Part shown: piece by piece, positions 1 to 10,300 of the stretch
Layout: the number at the start of each line of letters is the position of its first letter
Position numbering within the stretch: the first letter of the stretch is position 1
Assembly: GCA_000721275.1 (NCBI GenBank)
Contig: JOFO01000025.1
Location: 31,843 to 95,842, forward strand
From: Microtetraspora glauca
GTDB lineage: Bacteria; Actinomycetota; Actinomycetes; Streptomycetales; Streptomycetaceae
Length of the DNA stretch: 64,000 nt
Direction: 5' to 3'
Program-made: the position numbers and the translations under genes
The notes under the pieces: model-generated
What the model saw: the letters and a program-made list of their open reading frames with translations, nothing else
Databases searched by the model: none
What the model was told of the DNA's origin: nothing

Positions 1-1392
1 GCGCACCACGAGGTCGTACGTGCCGGGCTTGAGGCGGAGCGTGACCGTCCTCGCGGAGGACGAGCAGGTGTCGTACCGGCCGCCCAGGGGGCTGGTGGGC
101 AGGGTGCGGCGGGTCGTGCACGTCACGCACGCCTCGATCTCGGCGGTGCCGTTCTCCGGGCCCGCGTACAGGACCTCCAGGGCCTTGGTGGAATCGTTCG
201 CGACGACCAGTTCGGTGGTGCCGGCGGGGGCGGGGCCCTCGGTGGCCGGCGGCGGGAGGGCGCCCGCGCTGCCCTGCGCGGCGTCGGCGACGTCCACGGC
301 GATCAGCAGGTCCGCGGCCTTCTTGGCGTACGGCCCCGTGGCCACCTCCTTGAGCGTGGCGCGCGCCTCGCGATAGCGCTTCTCGCGGTACTGCGACGCG
401 CCGCAGGCGTAGCGGACTTCCGGGAGCGCGGCGCGGGCCTTGGCGGTGACGGGTTCGGCACCCGGTTCCTTCGCCCCGTCGAGGGTGGCGAGTTCGAGGA
501 GCCGGCCCAGGCCGACGCACGGCCGCTTCGCGGCGTCGCCGGTGATCTGCGCGTACAGCGTGTCGATCCGCGCCGGCACGAGGGCGGCCTCGGGCGTGTG
601 CGGGGTGTCCCGGACGATCGACCGGTACGTCGTGACGGCCTCGGCGTCGAACCAGGGGCGGCCCACCGCGCCCGGGTCGGCGGCCGCGAGCCGCCGGCGG
701 TCGGCCGTGACCATCGCGTCCCCGTGCGCCAGGCGCAGGGCGGCGAGCCGGGGCGCACCCGTGCCGAAGCGCGCCGTGAAGGCGACAGTGGCACGCCGGT
801 ACGCGCTCTCCGCCCCCTCGTGGTCGCCCGTCCCGTCGGCGCGCTCGGCCAGCAGCGTCTGGACGCAGGCGGACCTGCCGGTGCGGGCGGCGGCCGGCGC
901 CCCACCGAGGGTGTACGCGTTCAGTGCGCCCTCGACGCCGGCGTAGCGCTCCAGCGCGGTGACGCAGTCCCCGGCGAGCTGCGCCGCGTCCCCCTCCGCC
1001 AGCCGCGTGTCGGCGGCGAACCGCAGACCGGCGAGGCCGCCGACGGCGAGGGCGAGGCCCAGGCCGGCGGCGACCAGGGCCCGCCGGCGTTCCTGGGGCA
1101 GGGGCGGGGTGAAGCCGGTGGGGGAGGGGCGGCGCAGCGCGCGTATCAGGGCCCACGCCAGGAGTCCCGCCCAGGCCGCGTACAGCACGGTCCACAGCGC
1201 CGGGGCCGTTCCCGCGTCCAGCCACACCGCCAGGCCGAACAGCGCCAGCGTCCCGAGGACCGACTTCACGAAGGCGCCGCGCCGGCCCAGTGCGGCGAAG
1301 CCGGCTCCCAGCGCGGCGGCGACGAGCGGCGCGGCGAGCCACAGATACCAGGGACCGGGTCCCGGGGAACCTTCCAGCGTCGTCGTCACCAT
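1..1392 (-). CDS. Membrane protein with four TM segments and a TPR-like extracytoplasmic part (3' end outside window)
   Basis: The frame is open from an ATG at 1392 to the window edge (at least 464 codons), so the C-terminus is missing. A GGAGG-type ribosome site lies just before the ATG. Hydrophobic segments lie at about residues 15-35, 41-59, 65-85 and 103-125. A long Ala-rich helical region resembling tetratricopeptide repeats follows, then a C-terminal part with Cys residues (ACVTCTTR, DTCSSS) and beta-like sequence. The segment after TM4 is probably outside the membrane. I recognise no enzyme motif and give no function. The call rests on hydropathy and repeat-like periodicity only. Confidence 0.7.
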   Translation of the reverse strand, partial: MVTTTLEGSPGPGPWYLWLAAPLVAAALGAGFAALGRRGAFVKSVLGTLALFGLAVWLDAGTAPALWTVLYAAWAGLLAWALIRALRRPSPTGFTPPLPQERRRALVAAGLGLALAVGGLAGLRFAADTRLAEGDAAQLAGDCVTALERYAGVEGALNAYTLGGAPAAARTGRSACVQTLLAERADGTGDHEGAESAYRRATVAFTARFGTGAPRLAALRLAHGDAMVTADRRRLAAADPGAVGRPWFDAEAVTTYRSIVRDTPHTPEAALVPARIDTLYAQITGDAAKRPCVGLGRLLELATLDGAKEPGAEPVTAKARAALPEVRYACGASQYREKRYREARATLKEVATGPYAKKAADLLIAVDVADAAQGSAGALPPPATEGPAPAGTTELVVANDSTKALEVLYAGPENGTAEIEACVTCTTRRTLPTSPLGGRYDTCSSSARTVTLRLKPGTYDLVVR

Positions 1393-1715
1393 GGTGCTCC
1401 TCCTCGGCGGGTGCGGGTGCGGGTGCGTGTCGTCTGTCAGGGCTTGCTCAGTCGGTAGAATCGTTCAACGATCCTCTACCGTAGGGCAGTTGCGCGGCGC
1501 CTGTCTCGGGGTGCGGGCAACTCCATCCGACCGCCACCGTGGTGAGTCCACGGCTCCGGGAGGCGATGCGCCCCGCGCCGAGGTGACAGAGTGCCGGGCG
1601 CGCACATGTATCGCGCCAGGAAGGGCAGTTACCGGGGCGCGGGCGTTTCCGTGATCGCGAGACGCGGCGGTACAGTCCGGCGGGAGCAGGCCGGTGATCA
1701 GGGGGAGGGGCCGAC
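1393..1715. promoter_or_regulatory. Divergent intergenic region with an imperfect inverted repeat
   Basis: This 323-base gap separates two divergent genes. It holds an imperfect inverted repeat at 1454-1480: GGTAGA at 1454-1459 pairs with TCTACC at 1475-1480, with ATCGTT and AACGAT inside and a small bulge. It could be an operator or a hairpin in the leader of the minus-strand gene. A short GGGTGC tandem run lies at about 1409-1428. No gene is seen here. Confidence 0.4.
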
Positions 1716-3872
1716 GTGTTGGAGGTCGTGGCGCTCAGTGCGCTGACCACGTTCCTGCTGGGGGTCGGAAACGGCGCCGCCGGGGAGATCGGCAAGAACC
1801 TGACCCTGTCGGCCGGCGCCCTGGTGCGCCGCACGCTGGGGCGCGAGACCCCGCTGCCGGCCGCCGCGGACGAGCGCCGGGCCCTGGCCGGACGTGTCCA
1901 CGCGCGCCTGAGCGGCGATCCGCGGCGGGCCGGGGAATGGGCGCTGATGCTGGAGAGCGCGCCGGACGGCGCCCCCGAGCCGTCGCAGGGCGCGATGCCG
2001 CCGGCCCCGTGGGCGTTCACCAACCAGGAGAAGGTGCTCAAGCAGCTGACGCGGGAGGCCGAACGCCCCTGGGACGGCCGGCCCCGGGTCGTGCTGCTGT
2101 CGGGACCCGCGGGCAGCGGCTCCACCTCGGTCGCGCTGCGGCTGGCGGCGGAGGCCCGCGAGCGGTTCCCCGACGGGCGGTACTACGTCGACCTGCGCGA
2201 CGCCCCCGGCGAGACCGGACCGGACGCGGCGGGGGTCCTGCTGCGGCTGCTGCGCGAGATGGACGTGGACGCCGACCACATCCCGGCCACCGAGGCCGGC
2301 CGCGCACGGCTCTACCGGCAGCTCACCGCCGACCGCAGGGCCCTCGTCGTCATCGACCACACCACCTCGCTGGCGCAGGTCCGCGGGCTCGTCCCCGCGA
2401 CGCCCGACGTCCTCCTGCTGGTCGTCGTCTCGGGGCCGCCGCTGCTGCTGGAGGCCGAGCGCGTCGCCGTACCGCCGCTCAGCGACCGGCACGCGAAGCG
2501 GCTCGTCCGGAAGGTCGCCGGGCCCGAGCACGCGGCGCGCGTCAAGGCGCACCTGCCCGGCCTGCTCGCACGCTGCCAGGGCAACGCCTTCGCCCTCCAC
2601 GCGGAGGCGCGGCTGCTCACGCTGGGCGAGCCGGCCGGCGACGGATCCCGGCCCGCCGCCGGGACCGTGACCCCGGCGCCGTCGGAGCCTCCCGTGCGCA
2701 CGGCCGTCCACCTGGCCTCGCAGCACCTCGGCCCGGACGCGCTGCGCCTGTGCCGGCTCGTGGCGCTCGGCGGCTGGCCTTCCGTCAGCCCGCTGCTCGC
2801 GGCAGCCGCGGCGGACGGGGACGAGGCGACGGCGGCCCGGCTCCTCGACGACGCCGTGCAGATCGGGCTCCTGGACGCCCTGCCCGACGGCCGGTACCGC
2901 TTCCGGCCCGAGATCCGGCGCCACCTGGCCGAGACCGCGGCCGCCGCGTACGGCCTCGACGCGTGCGCGGAGGCCGTCGGCCGGACGCTCGACGCCCTGC
3001 TCCGGCGGGTGCTGCCCGCTTCCCGCGCGGCGCTGCCGCAGAGCTGGCGCACCGAGCTGCCGCCCGCGTACCAGGACGGCGTCGCCGAGGTCGCGGACGG
3101 CATCGCGGTCCTGGCCGAGGAGGTCGCCAACGTCGCCCGGGCTGTCGTCGTCGCCGAGGAGCACCGGCGTACCGGCACGGCCCTGTGGCTGGCCCGTTCG
3201 CTGTGGCCGCTGCAGCTGAAGGCGGGGTACTGGGACGAGGTGCTTCCCGCCCTGCGGGACGCGGCGCGCTGCGCCGAGGAGAACCGCGCGGACGAGCGGA
3301 CGGCGGCGGCCCTCCACTTCCAGCTGGCCCACTGCCTCGGCGAGACCGGCCGCCCCGAGCAGGCCGCCCGGGCCGCCCGCGCCGCGGTCACCTACGAGCG
3401 GGCCGCCGGCCACCTGCGCGGCGAGGCGTCGGCGGTCGAACTGCTGGGCCTGCTGAGCCTGAACCGCTGGGCGTACGAGGAGGCGTACGAGCGGTTCGCG
3501 GAGGCCGAGACCGTCTACCGGAGGATCCGGCCGGACCAGGAGGGCGCGGCCGACCTCCCCAGGGCCCTGGCCCTGATCGAGCGGCACCGGGGGCGGGCAC
3601 TGCGGGGCATGGGCAGGCTGGACGAGTCCCGCCGGTGCCTGAGCAACGCCGTGGACTTCTTCGCCGGGCGGACCGGCGCGCCCCCGGAGGCGTACAACCA
3701 GGCCCGCGCCCTCACCGACCTCGCGGAGACCCTGCACGAGGCCGGCGACGAGACGGCGGCCCTGGCGGCGATCACCGAGGCCGAAGCGCTGCTGCCCGCC
3801 GACGCCGCGCCGCACCGCGCGTACCTCGCCCGGCTCCGCCGGCGCTGCGAGGCGGCCGCGCGGCCACGGTAG
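1716..3872 (+). CDS. STAND/NB-ARC-like ATPase with C-terminal TPR-like repeats; P-loop lysine replaced
   Basis: 718 residues from GTG at 1716, preceded by GGGGGAGGGG. A small N-terminal domain (about 1-70) leads to a nucleotide-binding region. Residues 130-137 read GPAGSGST where a Walker A motif would be GxxxxGK[ST], so the lysine is a serine. A Walker-B-like ALVVIDHT (D214) is kept. A winged-helix-like part and helical repeats of TPR type fill the second half (about 430-715). In Streptomyces such proteins are usually signalling switches or regulators. The changed P-loop suggests weak or no ATP hydrolysis (inference). It lies 29 bases before an SDR gene on the same strand. Partner and signal are unknown. 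Confidence 0.75.
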   Translation: MLEVVALSALTTFLLGVGNGAAGEIGKNLTLSAGALVRRTLGRETPLPAAADERRALAGRVHARLSGDPRRAGEWALMLESAPDGAPEPSQGAMPPAPWAFTNQEKVLKQLTREAERPWDGRPRVVLLSGPAGSGSTSVALRLAAEARERFPDGRYYVDLRDAPGETGPDAAGVLLRLLREMDVDADHIPATEAGRARLYRQLTADRRALVVIDHTTSLAQVRGLVPATPDVLLLVVVSGPPLLLEAERVAVPPLSDRHAKRLVRKVAGPEHAARVKAHLPGLLARCQGNAFALHAEARLLTLGEPAGDGSRPAAGTVTPAPSEPPVRTAVHLASQHLGPDALRLCRLVALGGWPSVSPLLAAAAADGDEATAARLLDDAVQIGLLDALPDGRYRFRPEIRRHLAETAAAAYGLDACAEAVGRTLDALLRRVLPASRAALPQSWRTELPPAYQDGVAEVADGIAVLAEEVANVARAVVVAEEHRRTGTALWLARSLWPLQLKAGYWDEVLPALRDAARCAEENRADERTAAALHFQLAHCLGETGRPEQAARAARAAVTYERAAGHLRGEASAVELLGLLSLNRWAYEEAYERFAEAETVYRRIRPDQEGAADLPRALALIERHRGRALRGMGRLDESRRCLSNAVDFFAGRTGAPPEAYNQARALTDLAETLHEAGDETAALAAITEAEALLPADAAPHRAYLARLRRRCEAAARPR

Positions 3873-3901
3873 GAGGCGGCGCGGCGGGGTAGCCGCCGGG
3901 C

Positions 3902-4702
3902 ATGGACGAGAGAAGAGAGCTCGCGGTCGTGACCGGCGCGTCGAGCGGCATCGGGTTCGAACTCGCCCGGCAGCTCGGCGAGCGCGGCTTCGACCTGATC
4001 GTGAACTCCGCCGACGCCGCGCGGCTGCGGGCCGCCGCCGACGCCGTCACCCGGCAGACCGGAGCCGTCGTGCACCCGGTGCCGGCCGACGTGCGCCACT
4101 ACGACGAGGCGGAGCGCCTCGTGGAGACGGTCGTGTCCGCGGGGCGGCCGGTGGCCGTCGCCGCGCTCAACGCGGGCGTCGGCCGAGGGGGCGCGTTCCT
4201 GGACATCGACCTGGAGGACGAGTTCGAGATCATCGACCTCAACGTGCGGTCCACGGTGCACCTGGCGAAACGGCTGCTCCGGACGATGACCGCGGCCGGC
4301 GGGGGACGCATGCTGATCACGTCGTCGCTGGCCTCCACCATGCCGGGCACGTACCAGGCCGTGTACAACGCGTCGAAGTCGTTCCTCCAGTCCTTCGCGC
4401 AAGCGGTGCAGCACGAGCTCAAGGACACCCCGGTGACCGTGACCGCCCTCATGCCCGGCCCGACCGACACCGACTTCTTCCGCCGCGCCGACATGCTCGA
4501 CACCAAGGTGGGGCGGGGCGCGAAGGACGACCCGGTCCAGGTGGCCGCCCAGGGGCTCGACGCGCTGTTCGCGGGCGAGGACAAGGTCGTCGCCGGATCG
4601 CTGAAGACGCGGGCGCAGGGCATGGCCGTGAAGGTGCTGCCCGACGGGCTCAAGGCCGAGGGGCACCGCCGGATGGCCGAACCCGGGTCGGGGGAGGAGT
4701 AG
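3902..4702 (+). CDS. SDR-family NAD(P)-dependent oxidoreductase
   Basis: 266 residues from ATG 3902. The classical short-chain dehydrogenase layout is clear: cofactor motif TGASSGIG at residues 11-18, NAG at 90-92, catalytic Ser at about 141-142, and YxxxK with Y155 and K159 (YNASK). The length is normal for the family. It is a cytosolic NAD(P)(H)-dependent reductase or dehydrogenase. The substrate cannot be read from sequence. It follows the STAND-like gene after 29 bases and may be cotranscribed with it. Confidence 0.9.
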   Translation: MDERRELAVVTGASSGIGFELARQLGERGFDLIVNSADAARLRAAADAVTRQTGAVVHPVPADVRHYDEAERLVETVVSAGRPVAVAALNAGVGRGGAFLDIDLEDEFEIIDLNVRSTVHLAKRLLRTMTAAGGGRMLITSSLASTMPGTYQAVYNASKSFLQSFAQAVQHELKDTPVTVTALMPGPTDTDFFRRADMLDTKVGRGAKDDPVQVAAQGLDALFAGEDKVVAGSLKTRAQGMAVKVLPDGLKAEGHRRMAEPGSGEE

Positions 4703-4820
4703 CCGCCCTCCGCTCCGCCGTGTGCCCAGCGGGACAGGGTGCCCAGCCGGACCGGGCGCACGCCGGGACGGGGTGTGCGGCGGGACGGATACGGCCTGGC
4801 CGATCGGGTAGCCGGAGCGC

Positions 4821-5498
4821 ATGGACACCACGACCACCACCCCGCACACCACCACCGCCTCCGCCGCTTCCGCCGCCTCCGAAGGGACGCCGTTGCGCGC
4901 CGTAGCGCTCGTCTGCACGCTCGCGCCGTCGCCGAAGCCGTCCAGTTCCCAGTTGCTGGCGGAGCAGACCCTGGAGGCCCTGGCGGAGCACGGCGTGACG
5001 GGAAAGGTGATCCGCATCGCCGACCACGACGTCAAACCGGGCGTCGAGGTCGACATGGGAGACGGCGACGCCTGGCCCGGGATCCGAGACACGATCCTGG
5101 ACAGCGACATCCTCGTCCTCGCCACGCCCATCTGGCTCGGCCACCCCTCCAGCCTCGCCCAGCGCGTCCTGGAACGCCTCGACGCCGAACTCTCCGAGAG
5201 CGACGACGAGGGGCGGATGCTCACCTACGGCAAGGTGGCCGCCGTGTGCGTCGTCGGCAACGAGGACGGCGCCCACCACGTCAGCGCCGAACTCTTCCAG
5301 GGCCTGAACGACGTCGGCTTCTCCCTCGCCCCGAACGCCGTCACCTACTGGGTCGGCGAGGCGATGCAGGGCACCGACTACCAGGACCTCGACACGACCC
5401 CGGAGAAGACCGCCGCGACCACGAGGACCCTCGCCGTGAACACCGCCCACCTCGCCCGCCGCCTCAAGGAAGCCCCGTATCCGCCCTCCGGCAGCTGA
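4821..5498 (+). CDS. Flavodoxin-family NAD(P)H-dependent oxidoreductase
   Basis: 225 residues from ATG 4821. A Thr-rich low-complexity start (residues 2-16) precedes a flavodoxin-like fold: first strand ALVCTLAPSPKPSSS (phosphate-binding loop position), then the strand and loop LVLATPIWLGHPSSLAQRVLERLDAEL that commonly contacts FMN in NADPH-dependent FMN reductases and WrbA-like proteins. A cytosolic FMN-dependent reductase is likely. The Thr repeat is probably disordered. It converges on the TagB-like gene with only 22 bases between stops. Confidence 0.85.
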   Translation: MDTTTTTPHTTTASAASAASEGTPLRAVALVCTLAPSPKPSSSQLLAEQTLEALAEHGVTGKVIRIADHDVKPGVEVDMGDGDAWPGIRDTILDSDILVLATPIWLGHPSSLAQRVLERLDAELSESDDEGRMLTYGKVAAVCVVGNEDGAHHVSAELFQGLNDVGFSLAPNAVTYWVGEAMQGTDYQDLDTTPEKTAATTRTLAVNTAHLARRLKEAPYPPSGS

Positions 5499-5520
5499 GG
5501 GGTTTGATCGAGTGGGCTTG

Positions 5521-7233
5521 TCAGGCGTCCGGTTCCACGCGGAACGGGTGCGCCCCGCCGGCCGTGTGCAACCGGAGGACCACGCCGCGGGCCGGGACCG
5601 TGCCGCCGTACGCCCACCAGGCGTGCAGGGCCGAGGCGTACGCCGCCGGGTCCGCGTCCGCGCCGGCGGCGGGGTCGGCGGTGAGCCGGAACGCCGTGCC
5701 GTGCTTCCGGCCGCGGACGACGCACGTGTGCGGGCCCGTCACGTAGACGGCGGTCCAGCACTGGGGGTGCAGCCGCAGCACCTCGTCCGTCCACGCCCCG
5801 GGGCCGCCCAGCCGCGGGTCGTCCGCGCGTCCGTCGCGCAGGATCACGTCGGCCACGTCGAGGTCGGCGGCGTGCCGCGTCTCCTCGTGCACCGCCAGAT
5901 GCGCCTCACCGGCGGCGTCCGGAGGATGACCCGCGGACCGTTCGAGCGCGATGTCCGTCCCCTCCACGCGGGTCCGTACGTGCAGCGGGGCCGTCGCCCT
6001 CGCTGGCGCGTACGGGGGCAGCGGGAGCGGTTCGAGCGACGCGGGGCCCGGCGGCTCGGGCAGGTCCAGCAACGCGTAGAAGTGCCGGCGGAGCAGCGCG
6101 GCCGAACGGCCCGGTTCGGAGGTCACGAACCCGGCGAGCGCGGGATCCGGGCGGTGGCCGCCGATCGCCCGCCGCACCTGGGGGAGGAGGGCGGCGTACG
6201 GGTCGAGCCGGGGCGCGCGCCGAACGAAGTCCGCGAGCGGCGCCTCGGCGTCGAGGACGCCCTTCCCGTCGGCGGCCAGCAGGACGGGGGTGCCCAGGGC
6301 GGCGGCGTAGTACGACACGGCGCCGAAGTCGCCCAGGACGAGGTCGGCGGCGAGCAGGGCCTGCCGCCACGCGTGCACCGGGTCGACGAGGGTCAGGCCG
6401 CCGCGGCGGGCGCGGTCGAGCCACGCCCGGATCTGACCGGGGCCGTGCCCGTACCAGATGTTGGGGTGCAGCACGGCGGCCAGGCGGTAGTCGTCGGCGG
6501 GGAGTTCGGCGGCGAGCCGGGGGAGGAGCGCGGGCAGGACGTCCGTGCCGTCGCCCTCGGTCCCGAACAACCCCTCAGGGTTCCAGGTCGAGTTGAGGAC
6601 GACGAGCCGCTGCCCGCGGCGCAGGCCCAGCGCCCGCCGGTAGCGCTCCCGGTACGGGCGCGCGGCGAGCATGCGGTCGAAGCAGGGGTCGCCGGCGAGC
6701 ACGGCCGCGGGCACCGCCTCGGCGCACGCCCGGGCCAGGCGCTCCAGCTGCTCGGGGTGGGACAGCACGAGCCCGTCGGCGAACGGCCGCCCGTCCGCCC
6801 CCAGCAACCACTCCGCCGACAACCCGAACGTCGGCTCCCGGCTCCCGTCCTCCTGCTTACCAAGCTTCTTCGTGTAGCCGACACCGTGCGAGACCACGCT
6901 CAACTTCCCCTGGATCAGGTCGAGTTCGCCGCCGAAGCTGGCCGAGATCGCCAGGTCCACCGGGGTCGCGAGCGCCTGCTCCCACGGCAGTTCGGGCAGT
7001 TGCAGCGCGTCGAGGAGTTCGCGGACGCCGCCCTGGAAGGGGGAGGAGCCCGTGCACGTCACGAGGAGCTGGACGCGGAAGTCGTCGTGGAACAGCGGGA
7101 CCAGGTCCAGCAGCCGCCCGGCCGAGGTGACGTTGTGGACCACCAGCAGGACCCGGCGTTCCACGGCACGGCTCGCCCACCGGGCGGAGCCCTCGCCGAC
7201 CGGTACGCGGATCGCCAGGCGTTCCCGCCCCAC
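5521..7233 (-). CDS. GT-B-fold / CDP-glycerol glycerophosphotransferase (TagB/TagF)-like protein
   Basis: 570 residues from the GTG at 7233, chosen because a full AGGAGGT (7239-7245) sits 5 bases upstream; an ATG at 7272 would add 13 residues without a ribosome site. The N-terminal half starts VLLVVHNVTSAGRLLDLV. The centre has a HPN...ADLVLGDFGAVSYYAAALGTPVLLA block like the conserved C-terminal region of TagB/TagF and other GT-B transferases (His plus D-x-x-x-x-S/Y loop). No TM segment is seen, so it is cytosolic or peripheral. A role in transferring glycosyl or glycerophosphoryl groups is inferred from fold-level likeness only. It is divergent from the helicase gene. Confidence 0.6.
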   Translation of the reverse strand: MGRERLAIRVPVGEGSARWASRAVERRVLLVVHNVTSAGRLLDLVPLFHDDFRVQLLVTCTGSSPFQGGVRELLDALQLPELPWEQALATPVDLAISASFGGELDLIQGKLSVVSHGVGYTKKLGKQEDGSREPTFGLSAEWLLGADGRPFADGLVLSHPEQLERLARACAEAVPAAVLAGDPCFDRMLAARPYRERYRRALGLRRGQRLVVLNSTWNPEGLFGTEGDGTDVLPALLPRLAAELPADDYRLAAVLHPNIWYGHGPGQIRAWLDRARRGGLTLVDPVHAWRQALLAADLVLGDFGAVSYYAAALGTPVLLAADGKGVLDAEAPLADFVRRAPRLDPYAALLPQVRRAIGGHRPDPALAGFVTSEPGRSAALLRRHFYALLDLPEPPGPASLEPLPLPPYAPARATAPLHVRTRVEGTDIALERSAGHPPDAAGEAHLAVHEETRHAADLDVADVILRDGRADDPRLGGPGAWTDEVLRLHPQCWTAVYVTGPHTCVVRGRKHGTAFRLTADPAAGADADPAAYASALHAWWAYGGTVPARGVVLRLHTAGGAHPFRVEPDA

Positions 7234-7346
7234 TCGTGACCTCCTGAAACGGGCGTGCAGTCGCGGCCACACCCTATCCCGGAGGGAAAACCGGCATTCG
7301 CGTGATTTCCGAGCGCGCGGTGATCTTGGGATGGGAGAGTCGTGCC

Positions 7347-10300
7347 ATGCGCAGTGACGAGACCGTCGGCCAGGGGACCGTCGCCGACCTGGCCCGGGAG
7401 CGGTGGAAGATCACGCTGGGCGACGGCGAGCTGCCCGCGCGGTTCGCCGAGCCCGGGTGGAGCTACGAGGAGACGGTCGCGCGCCGCTGCCCCGCCTGCT
7501 CCGGCACCCTGCACGCGCTGCGCCGCCCGTACGAGTCCCAGGGCCGGACCTACCGGTACACGGCGCTCGTCTGCCCCGCCTGCCCCGCCGCCTTCACGCT
7601 CGCGGACCTCGGTGCCCGCCGCTACGACGAGCTGACCGGCACCACCGGCCGCCGCCCCTCCGCGCCCGCGCCGCGCGAGGCCCCCCGGCAGGAGCGCCGG
7701 CCCGAGGTGAAGGTGACCGTGCGGGTCCGGCTCCCGGGGCCGCGCCCGGACCAGGGGGCGGCGTGGCCGGTGGACCTGGCCGTGCCCGACGCGACCGAAC
7801 GGCGCGCCCTGCTGTGGTGCAAGACCGCCGACCCGGCCTGGCGCCCGGCGGACGCCGCGCTCGCCGCCGCCGAGGACGTGCGCGTGATCCTCCCCGAGGG
7901 CGCGGAGTACGCGGACCTGCGCGCCTGGCTGGAGCAGCGGGACGTCCCGTACCGGGTGAGCCGCTACTGGGAGGAGGGCGGGCAGGTCGGCACGGTCGGC
8001 GACACCGGAGGCCGTACGGACCTGGTCGCGGCCGGTCCGGACGGCGCGGCGCCGGCCGTGGGGCCCTGGGCGGTCGCCGCCCGGGACGCCTTCGCCGCCC
8101 AGTGGGACGCCCTGGAGGAACTGCCGGACGCGGGCCGGGACGCGTACGTGCCCGTCGGCGAGCTGGTGCCGGCCGACTGGGCCGGCCTGCTGCCGCACCC
8201 GTCGTTCAACCCGGTGCAGGCCGCCGCCGTCCCCGCCGTACGGGAGGACACCGGCCATCTGGTCGTCGTCGCGCCGACGGGCGCGGGCAAGACCCCGATC
8301 GGCATGGTCGCGGCGCTGGCGGCGCACGCCCGCGGCCGCAAGGCGGCCTGGCTGGTGCCGCAGCGCTCGCTCACCGACGAACTCGACCGCGAGCTCCAGC
8401 TGTGGCGCCGGCACGGGCTGCGCGTGGTCCGCCTCTCCGGAGAGGCCGCGGTGGACACGGAGCTGATCCGGTCCGCCGACGTGTGGGTGGCCACCACCGA
8501 GAAGTTCGAGGCGATCTGCCGGGCCGGCTCGCTGCGGGACGCGCTCGCCGAGGTCGGCTGCCTGGTCGTGGACGAGATCCACCTGCTCGGCGACCCGACG
8601 CGCGGGGCCGTCCTGGAGGCGCTGCTCGCCCGCGTACGCGAGGACAGCGCGGGCACCCGCATCGTCGGCCTGTCCGCGACGGTCGCCAACGCCGACGAGG
8701 TCGCGGACTGGCTGGGCGCCCGGCTCGTCCGCACCACCTGGCGGCCCACCCGGCTCACCTGGCAGCTGCCCCACCTGCCCGCCGTCGACGAGACCGACTG
8801 GGCGGGGCGGGTCGCCGTCCGCACCGAGGCCGCCGTCCGGATCGCCCGGCAGGTCACCGACGACGGCGGCAGCGTGCTCGTCTTCTGCGGCAGCAAACGG
8901 GGTGTCCGGGCGACGGCGCTCGCCCTCGCCGCCGACCGGGGCGTGCCCACCACCGGCGTCGACGCCGACGACGCCGAACAGGTCGAACGGCTCTGCACGA
9001 AGGCGGGCGTACGGCTCCACTACCGCGACTGGCCGTACAAGCGGGAGGCCGAGCAGGCGTTCCGCGCCCGCGAGGCGGAGATCCTCGTCGCCACCTCCAC
9101 GGTCGCCGCCGGCGTCAACCTCCCCGCGCGGGCGGTCGTCGTCCGCGACACCACCCTCGGCCTGGACCGCGTCGAGGTGTCGATGGTCCAGCAGATGTTC
9201 GGCCGCGCGGGACGCATCGGCGCCGGGGAACGCGAGGGCTGGGCGTTCCTCCTCGCAGACCCGGCCGAACGCGCCCACTGGCAGGCCCGGCTGGCCGCCG
9301 GATACACCGTGCGGTCGCGCCTGGACGAGTCCCTGGCCGACCACCTCCTCGCGGAGGCCGTCCAGGAACGCGTCGCGACCCTCGACGACGCCGAGCGGTG
9401 GTGGGCCGGCACGTTCGCCGCGTACCAGGGCCACGACAGCGTCGAGCCGCTGCACGAGGCGGCCCGGTACCTCACGGACACCGGCTGCCTGCGCGCCGGC
9501 GACGGCGGGGAGCGCCTGGAGCCCACCGCGCTGGGCCGGCTGACCAGCCGTTTCATGGTCGACGCCACCCTCGCCGACGACCTGGCGACCGCCCTGCGCA
9601 CGGCACCCGTCCCCGAGGACCCGCTCGCCGCCGAGCAGGTGCTCGCGGCGCTGCTCAGCACCTGCCTGCCCGCGCTGGAGAAGGCGCCGTTCACCGACCG
9701 GGCGAAGGCGGCCCTGCGCCGGGTCCTGCGCGAGACCGAGCGGCCGGACGGCACGGCGGACTTCGAGCGGGGGACGGGGTGGGAGACGGCCGGGGACGAC
9801 CCCTGGGGGATCGGCCCGGTGAAGGAACCCGCCAAGGGCGCCCGCGCCGGTGCGGATGCCGACGACGACGAGGAGCAGCCGCAGGCCGGGGACCTGGCCC
9901 GCGCCGTCCTGCTGCTCGCCGCGACCCGCCCGGCGCTCTTCCGCGGCCGTCCCGCGTACGTCCTCGGCATCCCCGTCGACTCCATGGCCGGCATCCTGGA
10001 GGAGGCCCAGCGCTACCTGGCGTGGCTCGGCGCGCAGGGCCCGCTCGGCACCGTCCACCCCTGGGTCGCCGTCGTCGCCGCCGACCTCGCCCTGCGCATC
10101 CGCTGGCGCGCGCTGGGGCCCGGCCGGGGCGCCGGCCGGCTGCTCTGGATGTGCGAGCGCATGGCCACCGCCCCGCTCGCGCCCCAGCTCGTCCCGCGCC
10201 TGTGGCACGCGGCCCGGGCCCGCGGCATCGACGCCCCCGACTGGCCCGGCACCACACCACCCGGTGACTGCGCCCTGCCCCCGGACCGGTACCGCGCCCT

